Positions 12,763-15,396 of a stretch of 15,396 bases of DNA are shown here, one piece after another. The DNA is taken from assembly GCA_048498415.1 (NCBI GenBank), contig JBEHYA010000046.1, forward strand, positions 1-15,396, written 5' to 3'. Origin of the DNA: JBEHYA01 sp048498415. GTDB lineage: Bacteria; Pseudomonadota; Alphaproteobacteria; UBA9219; RGZA01. The position numbers and the translations under genes are program-made. Position 1 is the stretch's first letter. Every line of letters starts with the position of its first letter. Below the pieces are notes generated by a model that worked only from the letters and a program-made list of their open reading frames with translations, was not told where the DNA came from and made no database searches.

Positions 12763-13122
12763 ATGGATCAAAATCCCATGATGCTCACCGCCATTCGCCG
12801 CGCCGTTACCGGCAAATGCCCGAAATGCGGCGAAGGCAGGCTGTTCAAAGCCTATCTGCGCCAGGTGGAAAGCTGCACGGTGTGCGGCGAAAAGCTGGGC
12901 GATATCCGGGCGGATGACGGGCCGGCGTGGTTTACGGTGCTGGTGGTGGGGCATGCGATGGTGCCCTCCGCCCTCTCCCTCAAGATTTATACGATCTCGC
13001 CCTTGTGGCTGCCCATGACAGTGTGGCCTTTGCTGGCGGTGGCGCTGGGCGCGGTTGTATTGCCGTTTGCCAAGGCGATGTTCATCGCCATCATCTGGCA
13101 TAGCCGGCATCATAAGCACTGA
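12763..13122 (+). CDS. DUF983 family zinc-ribbon membrane protein
   Basis: The 119-aa protein fits DUF983 (PF06170): an N-terminal zinc-ribbon-like CPKCGEGRLF with C19/C22 and CTVCGEKL with C38/C41, then two membrane helices (about 56-76 and 80-105) and a basic His-rich tail (WHSRHHKH). The function is unknown, and members are widespread in alphaproteobacteria. The ATG at 12763 is used; internal Met codons at 12778 and 12781 are equally possible because no ribosome site is clear for any of them. Its stop codon directly abuts the stop of the convergent polymerase gene with no bases between. Confidence 0.85.
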   Translation: MDQNPMMLTAIRRAVTGKCPKCGEGRLFKAYLRQVESCTVCGEKLGDIRADDGPAWFTVLVVGHAMVPSALSLKIYTISPLWLPMTVWPLLAVALGAVVLPFAKAMFIAIIWHSRHHKH

Positions 13123-14325
13123 TTATTCATATTCGCTCAGCTTCGGCACGCGCTGGAAGGCGATTTTGGTGGTGAGCTGCGCCATGGCGTTGCCGTAACT
13201 GAGCGTGCCGCGGCCGAATTTGGTGTTAATCGTATCCAGCACATGCGCGAGCTTGTTATCGCGGGGTTTATCGAATAAATCGGGCTGATGTTCAGCTGCC
13301 GCGCGCAAACCGCCCAGTGCAATGCCGATGCGGATCGGACGATAGCCTGGCACCTTTTCCCATAGCCCCGCCAGTGCGTTCAATAAAAACGCGGTATCCT
13401 GCGTTTCCTGAAAGCGGGTTTTATCGTACCAGTAACCGTGCTCGCGCGACTGGAATTTGATATCCACCGACAAGCCGGCGCAAAAATAATTATCCGTGCG
13501 GATGCGCTGGGCGGCTTTGATGAGCAGCTGGCGCATGATGGGGAGTGCGTTTGCTTTATTGCGGTCATTGGGGGCCAGCACATGCTGATGGCTGATGGAA
13601 CTGCGGGTATGTTTGGGCGTGATGATATCTTCGCCATGCAGCAGCCCGTGCATTTTGGCGCCGACTACGCCGTTCCAGATCATGCGCATATGCGGGGCGG
13701 TTGCCGCCCATAACTCTTCAATGCAATGAATGCCGGCATTGTGCAGCCGTGCTTCCATGCTGGGGCCGATGCCCGGAATATCGCGGAGCGACAGGTGGGA
13801 AATGGCGCCGGGCAGGTTTTCGGGCGGCAGCACCACCAACCCATCAGGTTTTTGCATGTTGGAGGCGAGCTTGGCCAGCAGCTTGTTGGCGGAAATGCCA
13901 ACCGAACTGGTGAGGCATGCCCCTACCCGGCTATGGATTTTCTGTTTGATACGGTTGGCAAGCGCGGTAGCGGCTTCAATGGTCTGCTGGGTTTTATCGA
14001 GGCGGCAGGCGACTTCATCGATCGACATCACATCTTCCACCGGCATTTCAGTCTCGATCGCCTCAATAATTTTCTGGTGGTAGTGCAGATAGGTTTTGTG
14101 ACTGGCTAAAACAATTTTGATACCGGGGCAGATGCGCTTGGCGTCATACACTTTTGTGCCGGTGGTAATGCCGAGCGCCTTGGCGGGATAAGACGCCGCA
14201 ATCGCCGAGGTGGTATCGGCCAGCGTGGGCACGACGATGACGGGAAGGCCGCGCAGCGCCGGATTCTCCTGCTGCTCGCAGGAGGCGAAAAAACTGTTGA
14301 GATCGAGGACAAGCCAGCGCAGCAT
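13123..14325 (-). CDS. Y-family DNA polymerase (UmuC/DinB-like), predicted SOS-inducible
   Basis: This 400-aa translesion polymerase has palm residues D8 (LVLDLNSFFASCE) and D103-E104 (SIDEV). F13 is at the steric-gate position. The LDLN-x-FFASCE form with Asn10 is UmuC-like, whereas length and D8/D103/E104 spacing match DinB. The thumb has a helix-hairpin-helix (DIPGIGPSMEARLHNAGI, 182-199), a little-finger region follows, and a sliding-clamp motif QPDLF is at 347-351. It ends in FGRGTLSYGNAMA and a RVPKLSEYE tail. Homologues are often mislabelled 'type VI secretion ImpB'. An alphaproteobacterial SOS box (14348-14362) lies 22 bases upstream of the start, predicting LexA control. No umuD, imuA or dnaE2 gene is in the window. 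The ribosome site is weak. Confidence 0.88.
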   Translation of the reverse strand: MLRWLVLDLNSFFASCEQQENPALRGLPVIVVPTLADTTSAIAASYPAKALGITTGTKVYDAKRICPGIKIVLASHKTYLHYHQKIIEAIETEMPVEDVMSIDEVACRLDKTQQTIEAATALANRIKQKIHSRVGACLTSSVGISANKLLAKLASNMQKPDGLVVLPPENLPGAISHLSLRDIPGIGPSMEARLHNAGIHCIEELWAATAPHMRMIWNGVVGAKMHGLLHGEDIITPKHTRSSISHQHVLAPNDRNKANALPIMRQLLIKAAQRIRTDNYFCAGLSVDIKFQSREHGYWYDKTRFQETQDTAFLLNALAGLWEKVPGYRPIRIGIALGGLRAAAEHQPDLFDKPRDNKLAHVLDTINTKFGRGTLSYGNAMAQLTTKIAFQRVPKLSEYE

Positions 14326-14332
14326 TGGGGAA

Positions 14333-14352
14333 GGAACAAATGGTTTTGTTCC
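14333..14352. repeat. Short inverted repeat GGAACAAA-N4-TTTGTTCC
   Basis: Perfect 8-base arms (14333-14340 and 14345-14352) around TGGT, lying between the polymerase start and the SOS box and sharing the last five bases of its right arm with the box. In the polymerase mRNA it would form a leader hairpin; as DNA it could be a second operator. Its GAAC-N10-GTTC spacing does not fit the usual LexA motif. Confidence 0.55.
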
Positions 14353-14362
14353 TGTTATGTTC
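14348..14362 (-). promoter_or_regulatory. SOS (LexA) box, GTTC-N7-GTTC
   Basis: GTTCCTGTTATGTTC on the plus strand (GAAC-N7-GAAC on the minus strand) matches the direct-repeat LexA motif GTTC-N7-GTTC known from Rhodobacter and Rhizobium-type alphaproteobacteria. It stands 22 bases before the start codon of the Y-family polymerase, an expected SOS target. It could also affect the divergent gene at 14401. Confidence 0.7.
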
Positions 14363-14381
14363 TCATACCCCCTGCCCGCCG

Positions 14382-14400
14382 GTCAACACCCGTCAACACC
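14382..14400 (+). repeat. Tandem 9-base direct repeat GTCAACACC
   Basis: Two copies of GTCAACACC (14382-14390 and 14392-14400), one base apart, end immediately before the ATG at 14401. They occupy the place where a ribosome site would be. They may be an operator or chance; no function can be assigned. Confidence 0.5.
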
Positions 14401-15396
14401 ATGCTTCAACGCACACCCTTTCTTGGCGGCCCGGACTTCGCCGGCTTAAGCCCCAGGACACTTTATATATGCCTCGGTGCCATGGCCGGGCTGCTGGTGG
14501 CGGCGTTTCTGTTCTATCAGTCGCGGGAGACCAGCCAGGACGTGGCGTGGTTCTACATCGCGGTGCGCGGACTTTTGCAGGGCAAGGTTTTATACCGCGA
14601 TTATCTGGAAATGAATTTGCCCACCGCCTATTACGCGCTGGCGCCGGCGGTCTGGCTGGCGGCAACGGGATTGGCGCCGAAGCTCGCGATCATCATCTAC
14701 ATTGAGGCGATTTGTTTGCTCGGCACGCTGCTGGCGGGGCCCTTCATCGCCCGCGCGTTCGATAAACCATGGCAAGGCGCCGTGACATGGGTGGGGCTGC
14801 TGGCGCTGCTGCTGTTTTTGCCCGGCCATGAATTCGGCCAGCGCGAGCATATGGCGGTTGCACTGATGATGCCATATTTGTGGGCCGCCACACAGCGGGA
14901 TGCAGCGCTGGATAAGCGCAAGGCCATTCTGCTGGGTCTGCTGGCCGGCCTTGGCTGCTGCATCAAGCCGCATTTTCTGATCTATCCGTTCGCCGTGGAG
15001 TTCATGCTGCTTGTCGTGCGCTGGCCCAAGAAGCGCGTGCCGGTGGAAGCGATCACGGCAGTTGGTTTTGTGCTGGCGCTTTATGTCGTTCTGAATTTTG
15101 CGTTTCCTTCCTACGTGCAGGAAGTTCTGCCGCTCACGGCGGCCACCTATGGCGGCTACGAATTTCCGATGATCATCGAATATTATATGCCGGGGCTGAC
15201 CCCGGTGCTGGGCGCGGGGATTTTTCTGTGGCTGAAAATGCCGGATGCGAAATTCCGCATGAATTTCGGCGTGTTTCTGGCGGTTGCCATCAGCGGCGCG
15301 GTGATGTTTCTGGTGCAGCGCAAGGGGTGGACGTACCAGCTGATCCCCTACATGATGGGCGTTGCCATGATGATTGCGCTGGCGCTTGTAAAGCTG
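14401..15396 (+). CDS. Polytopic membrane protein, probable GT-C-type glycosyltransferase (3' end outside window)
   Basis: The frame stays open from the ATG at 14401 to the window edge (332 codons, no stop). The product has a first membrane helix about 20-39, a loop with SQDVAWFYIAVRGLLQG (D47) and LYRDYLEMNLPTAYYALAP (64-82), then at least seven further helices. The D..W..A..LL.G..LY.D..E.N.P pattern is typical of GT39/GT-C glycosyltransferases with an extracytoplasmic active site. No in-frame start lies just upstream, and no Shine-Dalgarno sequence is present (the tandem GTCAACACC repeat is there instead). It is divergent from the SOS-controlled polymerase, and it is the third GT-C-like gene in the right half of the window. 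Confidence 0.75.
   Translation, partial: MLQRTPFLGGPDFAGLSPRTLYICLGAMAGLLVAAFLFYQSRETSQDVAWFYIAVRGLLQGKVLYRDYLEMNLPTAYYALAPAVWLAATGLAPKLAIIIYIEAICLLGTLLAGPFIARAFDKPWQGAVTWVGLLALLLFLPGHEFGQREHMAVALMMPYLWAATQRDAALDKRKAILLGLLAGLGCCIKPHFLIYPFAVEFMLLVVRWPKKRVPVEAITAVGFVLALYVVLNFAFPSYVQEVLPLTAATYGGYEFPMIIEYYMPGLTPVLGAGIFLWLKMPDAKFRMNFGVFLAVAISGAVMFLVQRKGWTYQLIPYMMGVAMMIALALVKL

Noticed and set aside
14333..14352. GAAC-N10-GTTC inverted repeat as the LexA site
   Set aside because: Spacing is wrong for alphaproteobacterial LexA (N7); the adjoining GTTC-N7-GTTC fits exactly.

Overview
The window reads as chromosomal DNA of an alphaproteobacterium, moderately GC-rich and densely packed. Supporting signs are a tRNA-Glu of alphaproteobacterial type, an SOS box of the alphaproteobacterial form GTTC-N7-GTTC, PCu(A)C and DUF983 family genes, and a dispersed CCGGCCTTCGCCGG-type palindromic repeat. 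The genus cannot be named from the sequence alone. There are 16 protein genes (one cut by the right edge) and one tRNA. No insertion sequence, prophage or CRISPR array is visible. Every gene-free stretch is shorter than 150 bases. 

Layout. (1) 1-134: inverted repeat. (2) 135-2762, minus strand: livG-livF-livJ, two ATPases and a periplasmic binding protein of a branched-chain amino acid type ABC importer, without the LivH/LivM permeases. (3) 2842-3692, plus strand: tRNA-Glu(TTC), then 22 bases later a Crp/Fnr-type regulator. (4) 3689-4859, minus strand: CBS-pair protein, 42-aa membrane protein and Host_attach-family protein, read as one operon. (5) 4972-7676, plus strand: an orphan 661-aa protein with a very Glu-rich linker, then a DUF883/YqjD-like and a YqjE-like membrane protein. 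(6) 7685-8134, minus strand: a PCu(A)C-like protein. (7) 8209-12698: a GT39-type membrane glycosyltransferase, an FkbH-like HAD/GNAT protein with an extra C-terminal domain, and a second GT-C-like membrane protein. (8) 12763-13122: DUF983. (9) 13123-14325, minus strand: a Y-family DNA polymerase behind an SOS box. (10) 14401 to the right edge: the start of a third GT-C-like membrane protein. 

The most interesting unit is 2940-7676. The Crp/Fnr protein has an FNR-like recognition helix (E192-x2-S195-R196), which predicts binding to TTGA-N6-TCAA. Exactly such boxes sit between the CBS operon and the 661-aa gene (TTGAC-GCCC-GTCAA) and before the DUF883 gene (TTGAC-CACG-ATCAA). At the first box a possible -10 hexamer lies 32 bases from the box centre on each side, the class II (-41.5) geometry in both directions. 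I infer a local FNR-type regulon, probably for low oxygen, nitric oxide or redox stress, that controls a set of envelope-associated and signalling proteins, including the orphan Glu-rich protein and a DUF883 protein carrying four cysteines. This is a hypothesis from sequence only. 

The right half suggests cell-surface glycan modification (three GT-C-type membrane proteins and FkbH) with an unrelated SOS-inducible translesion polymerase among them. Four convergent gene pairs overlap, touch or lie 8 bases apart, so no room is left for ordinary terminators there.
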